Source: Mytilus edulis (taxonomy: Eukaryota > Mollusca > Bivalvia > Mytilida > Mytilidae). Taken from it: a stretch of 64,000 nt of DNA. A program made the position numbers and the translations under genes. Below the pieces are notes generated by a model that saw only the letters and a program-made list of their open reading frames with translations, had not been told where the DNA came from and ran no database searches. This document shows positions 48,401 through 58,838 of this stretch, piece by piece. Numbering within the stretch: position 1 is the first letter of the stretch; every line of letters starts with the position of its first letter. The DNA is taken from the NCBI RefSeq assembly GCF_963676685.1, contig NC_092345.1:72777960-72841959 (forward strand), written 5' to 3'.

Positions 48401-51400
48401 AACACACTCATCATAATATCAAGTTTAAGTAAAGCAGACAGTTTTTAAAAGAAATAACACACCCAACTCACTATCACACACAAAATGTGTGCAGCAAAAC
48501 TAAAATTTCTTAACATAAATGTATGATAAACTAGTTGTAACATTTATCTGTACAAGTTCTTTTACTACATTAAAATCTAATTTATACAAACCTTCAGACA
48601 AGGACTATCTGTATGAGCACCAACAATACTAAACCCATTTCCTGGTTTGAAATTTCCTCCAACAGCAAAGGCAATTATGGTGGATTGATTTCTTGTCAGG
48701 AAATACTGAAATTTATTTATTTTTTTAAAAAATCAAGTTTTGCTTTATTGAAATTTACAAATAAAATGTCATACCGTAATTTTATTGACATGGAAATTTG
48801 GTATGGACTGCAACTCTGTGATGTTTTCTGTTAAAGGAGTAGGTTCAGTAAGACCCCTTTTTGGCCCCAAAATAAGCAGTTTTACAAAATTGTTAAAATG
48901 TAAACCTTTAGTTATTTATTGGGCAGTAGAATGCTTCTGCTACATAAATATGGGCTGTTTTTGACAATACAATGCACATATATCCTGTACTAGTACCATT
49001 AAGTCATGCTAAATTACTGAAAACCTCATAATTCTAGCATTTTAGTTAAATTTTAGACGGTTTTCGTGTAAAACGAAAGTGGCCGCATTCGTGTTCATCC
49101 TTAATATTGAAATGTAAGTTGTATTTTATGATAATACATAACATATATAAAGGTTGAGGATGAACACGGATGCGGCCACTTTCATTTTTACCAAAAACCA
49201 TCTGAAAAGTGACATTTTTCGGCATATGAGGTAGATTTTTCATATTTGAGCTTGAATCGGATCGTTTTTAATGGCTAAATCTGTTAAAATCTTTCACATA
49301 AACTAATTAATTCAAATAAAATAGACACTTAAGTGTTTAAAAAGTGGTCAAAATCTTTTGTCAGATGAACCTGAAATTTGAGGCCAAAATCGGTCCTTAC
49401 CGGACCTACTCCTTTATTTATTGTATAGACACCTGTCTATTAATAAATAAGATGTGGTATGACTGCCAATCATGAGTGAATGAGACAACTCATACAATTA
49501 TAATTTCTTAAAGAAAAGCGATTTGGATCAAATTAGGTACAAAACAAGAATGTGTCCATAGTAAATGGATGCTCCACTAGCACTATCATTTTCTATGTTC
49601 AGTGGACCTTGAAATTGGGGTCAAATTCTTATTTGGCATTAAAATTAGAAAGATCATATCAAGGGGAACATGTGCACTAGTTTTAATCTGAATAGACAAA
49701 CTACCTTGACCAAAAACTTCAACTTGAAGTGGGACAGACTGACAGACAAACAGATAAATGAATGAACAAACAACAAATGAACGAACAAACAGATGCACAG
49801 AATGGAAATCATAATGCCCTATATGGGGCATTTAGTAATGTTAAATTTATGCTGCCTGGCACTTCTTTTTAACTTGGAAAATACCGGTACAATTTTAATA
49901 TAGTTAATATTTCTCCAGTGTTTCAGAAAGTTTTTACAAACAACTGTGTTTGTTATACTATAAAATAATTTTGGTTTGTTATAAACCTTATCTAGAACTG
50001 TGTTTATTATACAATAAAAAAATGTTGGTTTGGTATTACCTTATCTAGAGGTTGTATTGCCCATGTTGTTTGTTATACTATAAAGTAATGTTGGTTTTGG
50101 TATATACCTTATCTAGAGGTTGTATTGCCCATGGTGTTTGTTATACTATAAAGAAATGTTGGTTTTGGTATATACCTTATCTAGAGGTTGTATTGCCCAT
50201 GGTGTTTGTTATACTATAAAGAAATGTTGGTTTTGGTATATACCTTATCTAGAGGTTGTATTGCCCATGGTGTTTGTTATACTATAAAGAAATGTTGGTT
50301 TTGGTATATACCTTATCTAGAGGTTGTATTGCCCATGGTGTTTGTTATACTATAAAGTAATATTGGTTTTGTTATATACCTTATCTAGAGGTTGTATTGC
50401 CCATGGTGTTTGTTATACTATAAAGTAATGTTGGTTTTGGTATATACCTTATCTAGAGGTTGTATTGCCCATGGTGTTTGTTATACTATAAAGAAATGTT
50501 GGTTTTGGTATATACCTTATCTAGAGGTTGTATTGCCCATGGTGTTTGTTATACTATAAAGAAATGTTGGTTTTGGTATATACCTTATCTAGAGGTTGTA
50601 TTGCCCATGGTGTTTGTTATACTATAAAGAAAAGTTGGTTTTGGTATATACCTTATCTAGAGGTTGTATTGCCCATGGTGTTTGTTATACTATAAAGTAA
50701 TATTGGTTTTGGTATATACCTTATCTAGAGGTTGTATTGCCCATGGTGTTTGTTATACTATAAAGAAATGTTGGTTTTGGTATATACCTTATCTAGAGGT
50801 TGTATTGCCCATGGTGTTTGTTATACTATAAAGAAATGTTGGTTTTGGTATATACCTTATCTAGTGGTTGTATTGCCCATGGTGTTTGTTATACTATAAA
50901 GAAATGTTGGTTTTGGTATATACCTTATCTAGAGGTTGTATTGCCCATGGTGTTTGTTATACTATAAAGAAATGTTGGTTTTGGTATATACCTTATCTAG
51001 AGGTTGTATTGCCCATGGTGTTTGTTATACTATAAAGAAATGTTGGTTTTGGTATATACCTTATCTAGAGGTTGTATTGCCCATGGTGTTTGTTATACTA
51101 TAAAGAAATGTTGGTTTTGGTATATACCTTATCTAGAGGTTGTATTGCCCATGGTGTTTGTTATACTATAAAGAAATGTTGGTTTTGGTATATACCTTAT
51201 CTAGAGGTTGTATTGCCCATGGTGTTTGTTATACTATAAAGAAATGTTGGTTTTGGTATATACCTTATCTAGTGGTTGTATTGCCCATGGCTCTGTCTCC
51301 CTCAGTTCCTTGTAACCAGCAGCTACCAAAAGTTTCTTTGTCTCATCAACAACTGTTAAAAGATGTGTAACATTATTACTCAAATTCTCAAATGGATATG

Positions 51401-54400
51401 AGGTAACCATTCATGACACAAAGTCAGTACATGCAGAGCAAAAAAACACACAAAAAGTAAAAGAGCTGCATTTTTATTGCTGATCTTCACCTCAAAGTCA
51501 CAGTCCATCATTAAGATTCATATATAATGTTGTATTTGATGATGTAGGTTTGTAACGTAAAGTTAATTCCTGTTTCTTCTTTTTTCTTCTTGTTTTCAGT
51601 GTTTTTTTTCTCCTCTTCTTGTTTTTGATGTATTTGTTTTTAGTAAACTTTATTGAAAATTTCGACTTAAGAAAAATTCTGAAAATTAGCAACTGCAAAA
51701 GCACATGAAATACATATGTATATATGTAGTATAAAACAGGGAGCAGTTTTAACAGTATCTTGAGCAAATACTAGAAATATACAGAAGGATAAAAAGTCAT
51801 ATAATAAAGCAATTGTTGACTTTTGATATCAGTTGATACACCAAATACAAAAAATGTATGCCATTCACCCTTGCCCGTTGGCCTCAGTGAATATCTTATC
51901 CTTGGGATTTATAAAGCATTGTATCAACCTCATCAAAAGTCAATAATTGTATAATGTTAACCAGACACCTTGATATGCTAGAACAACTTACCATGAAATG
52001 GTGATGGGCACTTGTTAACAAAGGAAATAAACTGTTTGGCTGCTCCCAATACCTTGTCAGTGGCTGCCTGATGATTAAAGAAGTAGAAAAAATAATTGTA
52101 ATTAATGACTAGCAAAGATTGTATTAGTTCAACATGTATATTTATTGACAGATTTTCATAAACTTAATCTGGATTTTTAATAGAAGTATTTCATCATGTC
52201 AAGTTCATTGGTGTAAAGATAAGAACAGGACAAAAAAATTTCTTCTGTTTTTGCATCTTAGTTGTACATGTTGTAATATTTTGAGTAGTTGCATGACATA
52301 TGTACATGCTTCCTATTGTCTATAATTTGAATATCAGTATACATGCATGACAAGTAGACACAGTTTCTAACAAAAATTTAAGTGAAAAAAAAATAATCGA
52401 TTTAATATTTTAATGCAAGTGTGCCACATTGTCATTTCTAAATTGGTTGATTTTAGGTTACATGAATCTGGTGGCATTGAAAAGACAATGTTATGGAAAA
52501 GCCCAATGTGTCGATTATAGTTTGTTGAGAGATTTCATTTGCTTTCAGCAGTTTATTCCTCTATTAAACCAGGTGATTTGACTTGTGCTGTTTAGTTTCA
52601 ATTGCTGAATAGTGGGACAAGAGTGAAAAGAAAACCTGTAAATCAACCATAAAACATTTATGGCCAACTATTAAGAGTTGAATCAGCAAAATATTTGGTA
52701 GCAAACATACACCATTTATAATCTTAACAGCATATATGGCAACACACATAGACTAAGTGGTGAGGAAAACCAACAACACAAGGATTTTCTTGCAGAGAAA
52801 TATCTTCTAGTGCTAAGCAAGATCAAGGAACTCTGCTATAAGATCCTTGTCAGAACCTAGATGGAGTTATCATATCTGAGTAGATGAACTCTTTGAGAGA
52901 TTTTAATTATAAATCTTAGTGTTTTTCTTAAATTGCACTTTAAAAATTGTTTGATTGCACCAAGCATAAGTTTGATAATAGGTCAGATAGTTGACTGAAT
53001 TGTTTAAGGAAAAAGAGAAAAAGAGTTGACTTTACAACCTTAGAACTGTTTATCTGTACTTTATGTGAAATTACTTTTCTACATCTACATAATACTTCTT
53101 AACTTCAATATGTTGAAGATTACAAGAAGGTACATACTACAATGTACTAGGGGGGGGATTTGAAATCTGAACACATTTACAAAAATTAAAATTTGTTAAT
53201 TTTTTCAAATTTTGTTTTTGTATATATACATGTACCGTTAGATATGTTGATCTAGCAATGTATATGTGGTTTAGCACCAGACTTAATAATTTCAGATTAG
53301 TGTGTTGTTGATTTAAATGATTTTAGTTCACAAATATGTGATATGGTTTAGGTGTGGTAAATACTGAGTGAAACTAATTATTTTGTGCTTCAGCCTGATC
53401 TTGAGGGTTTGTTTTTGTTATACATCATTGTACATGTATATAAATACCATTTACATTTTTAGTGGTGATACACCTACATGTATGTTTTCACTTTTCTGGT
53501 TTTTTTTTAAAATGACAAAATTTTCTTTCTAACATTAGCATCTTTCAGTTCACTGTCTTCAATTAAAATATTTTCTATATAGTTCCAGTATGATGTTCTT
53601 AGCTTTTGTTTCACGTGATGTTTTGATGATTTGTTTTTTGATAATATCTGATTTATTCTCTGTTTTTTGTTGACTTAATTTTCGTATACAGTCCGTCTCC
53701 TTTTCTTCATAGTCTATTTATTTCTTTTTTTAACTAGCCAACGAATATTTTGTTTTAGATTCAATATTTTGGATGGAATATTTTTGTCTGTTATTTGGTG
53801 TATTTTGATTTTGATCAGCAGCCACTTTTCTTCTGTGGTGAAACTGTTGTAGGTGTCAGACCACCAATTACTCCCTCCAATTTAGAACGTATGTAAAAGT
53901 AGCCCTACTCTGACACAAAATAGTGCTTTTGATGTCCTTGTTTACTTAAACTAACCAACAAATTTGCAGAAATGAAACTTTTGGTGAAAGAGAAATATAT
54001 CTAGACCATTTTGAGCCAAAATTTACTTGTCTATGAGTTTGCATTAAAAATTGAGGATTAATGCGCTTCATAGTATACTAATTTAAGATTTCCAGAAAAC
54101 CAGGGTTTATTTTTGGAGTACCTCTGTTTTAAGGTCAGTTGTTTTGGTAGAAGGCTTAAAAGGTATGCTGAAAATTGGCATGTAGAAAGCTGATACATGT
54201 ACAATTCAGGATATACCTGGTTTCTATGAAGTTAAACTTAAGGTAAAATTTTTAGAGAGCTGTGAAAATTTCAAAATTTGGTTGAACAGACATGACAGAT
54301 AGGGATTTTTAATTGGTGGTTTGACACCTGTAGGTTAGTTTCAGAGAAAAGTATTCATCTTTGAAATTTTTCACTTCTGTGCCTAATTTTCCCAATCAAC

Positions 54401-55506
54401 TTTTTTGTATTGACTTATTTTTCTTTGTCACAATTGTGTCTTAATTTTTCTACCCGTTGTTATGTTCATTTTTTGAAAAATAATGTCATGATCTGATGTG
54501 TTAACACTAAGTTAAGTGTTTCTGTTTTGTACTTGTAAGTGCAGGCTGCTTTCGATAAACAGACCTATTGTGTTTTCCTGTCTTGTTGGTATACATGGTA
54601 TATTTTATGTACAACCTGTTCAAGATTATGGTCATTCATGACATAAAAAAAGTTAGCAGTAATTTTGGTGCATGACGATAACATGTACTACCCTCATATT
54701 AAGGTTCCTCATAACCTATGACTGTAGATATAATTTATTATTGGGACGAAGTCCCCTATAACAGTAGAAAATTCAATAAAAAAAAAAAAAAATCAGGGAA
54801 ATCTGAAATTTTCATTGTACTATATAATGAACTCAAAATCTTTTAATTTTTTTATGTCATGTTTTGAATTCCCGCATCTGCGCAGCAATCTACAATTTAC
54901 TTCCATTTTCCGGTCTCGTTTGTACATGTTGTATGAACATGATGAAACTTTGACTAAAATATATATATTTATCAGTCTAGTATAAAATAGGAAGGAACGC
55001 AATACCAATTTCATTTTTAATAATTCCTTGATATGAAAAAACGTTACCAACTTACCTGATGATAGGGTTTCTTTGTTTACATTGCATATGACATCATATC
55101 TTAAATAACGTCACAACTAAAATCCCTAACAGAACCAAATTAGAAACGTTAAGGTATTTCCGCTTCATTTTTTAACAAATATTTAAGTTACAAAAAAAAT
55201 AATTCATACAGACTTCGTCCCCATTGACAGGTAATGCCTGCCTCATATTAATATGGATAGTCGACCTTCCAATGGATAGAAACGAGTGCCTGTGGAAAAA
55301 CCAGATATAATCAAGGATTTGTATAGTAATCCTTGATATAATTTACTGTGTGTGTTTCCAAATTCTAGTTACTTTTAACTGAGACACTATATCAAGTCCC
55401 AAATTCAATAAATCTTTATTTTTTTGGTTGACTTCAAGAATAAATGAATGGAATTTGGTGTCTTTTGGTTTACATTTTTAAAATGAAATATTTGTAAACT
55501 CACCAT
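39487..55506 (-). CDS. DNPEP: Aspartyl aminopeptidase (M18), complete 15-exon gene
   Basis: Cytosolic metallo-aminopeptidase that removes N-terminal Asp/Glu. Exons in gene order: 55506-55504, 52067-51992, 51352-51264, 48705-48592, 47420-47295, 46907-46783, 46183-46096, 45101-44994, 43991-43914, 43410-43336, 43074-42917, 42547-42508, 41393-41292, 40234-40067, 39534-39487. All introns are GT-AG, phases match throughout, and the sum is 1398 bases or 465 residues plus stop, close to the animal family's length. Metal/catalytic residues are all present: H87 in GAHTDSP, D259 in PRLDN, E293-E294 in DNEE, D337 in SADQAH and H431 in SMHSIRE. The C terminus [15 protein letters not shown] matches the family's GFF-x-FP ending. 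The start is an inference: a lone ATG closing exon 1 (55506-55504, followed by gtgagt) joins exactly to GCA GCC, giving MAATDKVLG, with A at -3 and G at +4. Introns are loaded with MITEs. Confidence 0.96.
40067..40234 (-). CDS. DNPEP: DNPEP exon 14, C-terminal metal-binding segment
   Basis: 56 codons from [16 protein letters not shown] to AICLYK, between ttttacag and gtaagt. It contains the final zinc-ligand histidine (SMHSIRE) and the [11 protein letters not shown] loop, the most conserved stretch of the M18 family, and it was the basis for recognising the gene. Confidence 0.97.
40753..40911. repeat. Inverted repeat, ~70-bp arms, in DNPEP intron 13
   Basis: 'gattcctacac' (40753) faces 'gtgtaggaatc' (40911). 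The arms share 'gtattacgatatttctcca', 'acagttaaatttta' and 'tatttaaag' around an 18-base loop 'aggacggcaagcctcgcg'. The whole would fold into a long hairpin in the pre-mRNA. Confidence 0.8.
45735..45930 (+). repeat. Dispersed repeat, 'aacaagaatgtgtccat' family
   Basis: Shares with 49543-49830 the series 'aagaatgtgtccat', 'atggatgc', 'gcactatc', 'cagtggacc', 'agaaagatcatatca', 'ggaacatgtg' and 'accaaaaacttnaac'. Lies in a DNPEP intron. Confidence 0.7.
48833..49415. mobile_element. MITE with TA flanks in DNPEP intron 3
   Basis: Ends 'aaaggagtaggttcagtaag' and 'ccggacctactccttt' are inverted copies extending into 'ttttggcc'/'ggccaaaat', and TA flanks both sides, as in Tc1/mariner-derived MITEs. 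An inner inverted pair 'gaaagtggccgcattcgtg' (from 49074) and 'atgcggccactttc' (to about 49185) adds a second hairpin. A 3' half copy lies at about 58588-58674. Confidence 0.75.
49543..49830 (+). repeat. Dispersed repeat, 'aacaagaatgtgtccat' family
   Basis: Longer copy of the 45735 repeat, ending with a run of 'acagacaaac'-like words and 'catnatgccctatatgggg'. A reverse piece of the same end, 'gggcattatgttttctggtc', is at about 6710. Confidence 0.7.
49945..51263 (+). repeat. 68-bp minisatellite copied from the exon 3/intron 3 junction of DNPEP
   Basis: The word 'ttatctagaggttgtattgc' recurs with exact 68-bp spacing from 50041 to 51197, 18 complete units, and the next position, 51265, is the true exon 3 end. 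One or two degraded units lie to the left (about 49945-50030). In gene orientation each unit carries the last ~25 bases of exon 3 (ATGGGCAATACAACC, CTAGATAAG) and the donor AAG|GTATAT. It also holds 'atttctttatag', which looks like an acceptor 38 bases upstream. Units differ at only a few positions (for example gtaatg/gaaatg; unit 50857 has the exon's 'tagtgg' in place of 'tagagg'), so expansion or homogenisation is recent. Confidence 0.95.
51264..51352 (-). CDS. DNPEP: DNPEP exon 3, source of the minisatellite
   Basis: Two bases plus 29 codons, ending [12 protein letters not shown], then AAG|gtatat. Its last 25 or so bases and its donor are the segment repeated 18 times in the following intron. 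The exon itself is intact and in phase with both neighbours. Confidence 0.92.
51810..51950. repeat. Foldback repeat close to DNPEP exon 2
   Basis: 'aattgttgacttttgat' and 'agttgatac' face 'gtatcaacct' and 'catcaaaagtcaataatt'. The 80-base interior is unique here. It sits about 40 bases from the donor of exon 2. Confidence 0.65.
53850..54331. mobile_element. MITE in DNPEP intron 1
   Basis: Ends 'taggtgtcagaccaccaatt' and 'aattggtggtttgacacct' are inverted copies, continued by 'actccct' and 'aggga'. No coding capacity in 480 bp. Confidence 0.7.
54742..55223. mobile_element. MITE in DNPEP intron 1 with GGGACGAAGTC ends
   Basis: 'tgggacgaagtcccc' at the left and 'gacttcgtccccat' at the right form short terminal inverted repeats. 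The interior holds a strong but probably irrelevant donor-like CAG|GTAAGT on the minus strand near 55050. Confidence 0.6.
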
Positions 55507-55545
55507 GGTCTACTTTCTGTTTGTTTTAACCGTTTATGGTTTTGT

Positions 55546-55552
55546 TTTTATA
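55546..55552 (-). promoter_or_regulatory. Candidate TATA box of DNPEP
   Basis: TATAAAA on the minus strand about 40 bases upstream of the inferred ATG at 55506. This would place transcription start near 55520 and give a very short 5' leader. Inference from position only. Confidence 0.3.
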
Positions 55553-55634
55553 ATTTAAAATTAAAGCGCTCAGAAGATAAAGATTAAAGCATTTTTGTGT
55601 TTTTTGTTCCCATGCATTTTTGAAAATTCTGGAA

Positions 55635-55716
55635 ATGGAACTTTCCCATTATTCTCTGTTATTTTACGGATTATTATCAGTTGTGACAACATCAAAAGAC
55701 TGTTTCCCACCAGAAT
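55635..55716 (+). CDS. Candidate signal-peptide exon, possibly first exon of NEMP
   Basis: ATG at 55635 opens MELSHYSLLFYGLLSVVTTS, a plausible signal peptide, followed by KDCFPPE. NEMP proteins start with a cleaved signal peptide, and this is the only such sequence seen upstream of the recognised NEMP exons on the same strand. A weak donor GAAT|GTACGA at 55716/55717 would leave the phase needed by the exon at 58839, giving ...PPEC-FIISKDA. The frame also runs on to a stop at about 55823, so it could be unrelated. Confidence 0.28.
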
Positions 55717-56139
55717 GTACGACAATCATACATTCAACACATTTATTGTCATTTACTAAATCTTCCTCTAGTTTCAGTTTTAATGATTTTGCAAATTTTA
55801 TACAAAATGAAATATTTCAGTGACTATAGTATAATACAATATACATGTAACAAAACTACAATTTTATATAAGCAGTCATAAATTTTTAAGAACAATTTCC
55901 GCTTGGAATACACTACCAGACAATCATGTATGTGTCAAGTCAATAGAGTCTAGAGAGCTTAAAACTTTGGTTACTCTGAACACAGGGGCGCGTATCATAC
56001 ATTTTTCTTTGACATTAATGCCTTATACTGTCCCTGCAACATATTATATATGATATATGTGCATATTCCGATTCAGATCAGAAACAAAAATAAGCTTTAC
56101 CCATAAAACTCTGTTTTATATTGTATTACTAAAGATCAT

Positions 56140-56215
56140 GACTCCTCCAGGACTCGAAACGGAACCCTGGACCTCTGTTATAAGGTATTTCTCTAATTGG
56201 CTGAGCTAAAGAATT
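56140..56215 (-). pseudogene. tRNA-like relic
   Basis: On the minus strand: a possible 7-bp acceptor stem AATTCTT/AGGAGTC (6 of 7 pairs with wobbles), box A TAGCTCAGCCAATTAGAG, a CTTATAA stretch that could be an Ile(UAU) anticodon loop, and T-stem CCAGG/CCTGG around an oversized loop containing TTCGAGT. The anticodon stem does not pair and the T loop is about twice normal, so it is a degenerate tRNA or a tRNA-derived SINE head, not a working tRNA. Confidence 0.45.
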
Positions 56216-56627
56216 ACCTCTTTAACTCAAAGCCTTACAGCTGGTTATAAAGTATCTACTACATGAACTAAAGGAAGCAATAACTTCACAATTTTATAAT
56301 AATGCAAATTAACCTCTGAGCTAGCTAGTCCTGAGACTACTATAACACTATGTGTTAAAGTAGTCTCAGGCTAGCCTAAATAATTATGACGTCTTGAAAA
56401 GCTTTTATACTTTTTTGCTTTGACGCCTTTAATACAGCGATGTTACGTGTCAAAGCAACTAAATATAATAGCCTTTTAAGACATCTCAATTATTTGGACT
56501 TCCTCTGTCATGTCTGAGCAAAGTTAAAACTGCGTAAGTACAAAAAATGTAATAATATGAAATAAAGTCAAACACTCAAAGTCAATCCTACATTGTACAT
56601 TTAGACTCTACATGATTTACATTGATT

Positions 56628-57023
56628 TAAGGATGTTCGCTGCTCAGTTTCAAAATAAATAACTTTTCATAAAACTAGTATGTACTGATAGGGAATAAAT
56701 TGAGGAATCAAAAAAGAAAAAAAAATATAGGGGTCAATGTGCTTGTTTTTGAGATATTAGCCATTGTAATTTTGGCGGGAAAATGTTCTCTCTTGATTTT
56801 TCATAGCTTTATCATTGACCAGTTAAAGTTCTCAAATACTATTAAAAAATAAATAAAGTTTTATAAGACTTTTACAAATGACTTATAATTATACATGTAA
56901 AAGAATTATAAAAAGAAAAATGGGGGTTCATGGGGAAATTTTGTTAAGGCATTCAAATGGATAAAACTAGAGGATTCCGAAAATCTGACAAAAATTCAAA
57001 ACATGACAAGCAGACATCCTTAA
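56628..57023. mobile_element. MITE with TTAAGGATGT ends
   Basis: Left end 'ttaaggatgttcgctg' and right end 'agcagacatccttaa' are inverted copies. The interior includes 'attttggcgggaaaatg' and 'aaagaaaaatgggggtt', also seen in diverged form at about 32694-32870 ('atttggcggagaatg', 'aaagaaaaataggggtt'). Confidence 0.75.
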
Positions 57024-57047
57024 GGATTAGGTAATTAATAATATCAA

Positions 57048-57190
57048 TAAAATTGAGAATGGAAATTAAAAATATCTCAAAGAGACAACAACCTGACCAT
57101 AGAGCAGACAACAGCTGAAGGCCACCAAGCTAATGGGTCTTCAACACAGCGAGAAAATCTCACACCTGAAGGTGGGCCTCAGCTAGCCTT
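57048..57190 (+). repeat. Dispersed repeat, 'attgagaatggaaat' family
   Basis: Order of landmarks: 'attgagaatggaaat', 'tctcaaagagacaacaacc', 'tgaccatagagcagacaaca', 'gggtcttcaacacagcgag' and 'cctgaaggtgggcctcagct'. The same series is at 62605-62745. Confidence 0.75.
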
Positions 57191-57594
57191 AATAAAACAT
57201 ATTATTTGTCAAACAGTAAAATATTTGTTATTTTATAATAATTTTGTTTCCATTTAGTGATTAATTGTAATGCTGGCATCTCTTTCCCACCTCTTAGAAT
57301 AAAACTAACAAGACTAAGGTATTTGTAATTGAGTGTTACATTTTGTACATGTACATTTAGAAAGCTTTCCTTGTCTGTCTAAAGAAGCCCTGGCCTTATG
57401 AAGGACACATATATACAATGATCATGATGATATACATGTACCTTTAGCACAGTCTACAGCCACTTGACATTTATGTCCTTATTTAAGTTGGTAAAGAGTT
57501 AAACAAATCTTTAGGACTGGACCAATCTTGAATGGATAATTATAACTACATGTAAACAACCTGTATGTGTTATAAGTGTTAAGCACAGTAAAGC

Positions 57595-58550
57595 TTAAAG
57601 GGGCACTAGCTACAAGACAAAAAAATTAAAATAGGATTGTTTTGGTTCAATCATCAATAAAAGTGAAATAGTGAAATAATATTTAGTTTTAGCAGCAAGT
57701 ACAGTACACACAGAGAGGACATAATCTCATACTCCCAGCACAGATTCTGGTGTACCACAGTGTCACATTGTGAAACACAGATTTCTCTCCCAAAAAACAC
57801 CAAGTAATTACTCCCATCTGGGAGGGTTTTATGACCTGTTGATTGCAGGTAAAAGTAATAATAGTCAACAAAGCATGACTATGGTCTGACACTGACAGGT
57901 AAAAAATGTATGTTTCAATTTTGACAAAATAGGAGAGCTAAGAAACAATGAAGATTAATTATTCACTTGCAAATGAATAATTGGACCTCATTGAATTCGT
58001 AGTTATGTGAAATACAATTTAATCCCTTAGCTAGAGATGGATAACACATGAATCATGCATGGTCATTCTTTTAATGGAAAAGAATGTCGAACATGGAAAG
58101 TAAAACTAAGGGTAATCATTTTATTGACTGATTCGATCTACAAAAAATAATTTTTATGCATGTAAAAACAATGATTAACATATTTTTAATCTATAAATTA
58201 TAGTCTAGTCTAGTATTATTATAAGGCATGTAAGGATATGAAATTAAATAGACCTAGACAAATCCCAATGTGGCATGAATTTGCTTAATCTATGTATATC
58301 TATATTGATGTTTTTATATATATATACCTTATATGGTTATCAGAGGTTTTATGAGGTCAACACAAAAGTTTATTAGATGGCGACTAGACTAAAATACACA
58401 TAAAAAGAAGCTACATATTATCCCATGCTCTGTAAATTGTTTATTTCAGACTTACAATAATTTGAATAATTGTTTTACATTGTTATTCATCAAATATGTG
58501 AATTTGAGTCACATCGGAACACATGAATTTGACAGCTAGTGCACCTTTAA
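57595..58550. mobile_element. MITE with ~18-bp inverted ends
   Basis: 'ttaaaggggcactagct' at the left and 'agctagtgcacctttaa' at the right differ at one position. Apart from the ends the 955-bp interior is unique here and has no transposase frame. Confidence 0.65.
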
Positions 58551-58838
58551 AGAATATATCACTTGCAAATCGAATCAATTGAAATAGACTCTGAAGTGTT
58601 TAAAAAGTGTCCAAAATCTTTCGTTAGATGAACCTGAAATTTGAGGCCAAAATCGGCCCTTACTGGACTTACTCCTTTATGATTTTAAAAAGACTAACCT
58701 GCATGCTTAATTTATGTACATTGTATCTGGAACAGCCATTTACAGACAATGTATAAATGATGACGCTTTTCAATATAATAAGTTAACATACTATTTACAA
58801 AGATATTCTATCATGTCTATACATCATTATTTTTTCAG

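Larger units (their letters stand above)
55824..58838. other. Repeat-rich stretch upstream of recognised NEMP exons
   Basis: Contains a tRNA-like relic (56140-56215), a hairpin near 56329-56376 ('gtcctgagactac' with 'gtagtctcagg'), MITEs at 56628-57023 and 57595-58550, a dispersed repeat at 57048-57190, and a half MITE at 58588-58674. No exon supported. Confidence 0.55.

Noticed and set aside
49945..51263. Regular array resembling a CRISPR
   Set aside because: Units are contiguous 68-bp tandem copies with no variable spacers, lie in a eukaryotic intron and derive from the adjacent exon.
51140..51370. 76-codon plus-strand frame
   Set aside because: It reads through the minisatellite and the antisense of DNPEP exon 3; the repeated words explain it.
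55030..55060. Strong CAG|GTAAGT donor as the DNPEP first-exon end
   Set aside because: It lies inside a MITE, and the preceding ATGs run into stops; the ATG|GTGAGT at 55504 gives a clean start.
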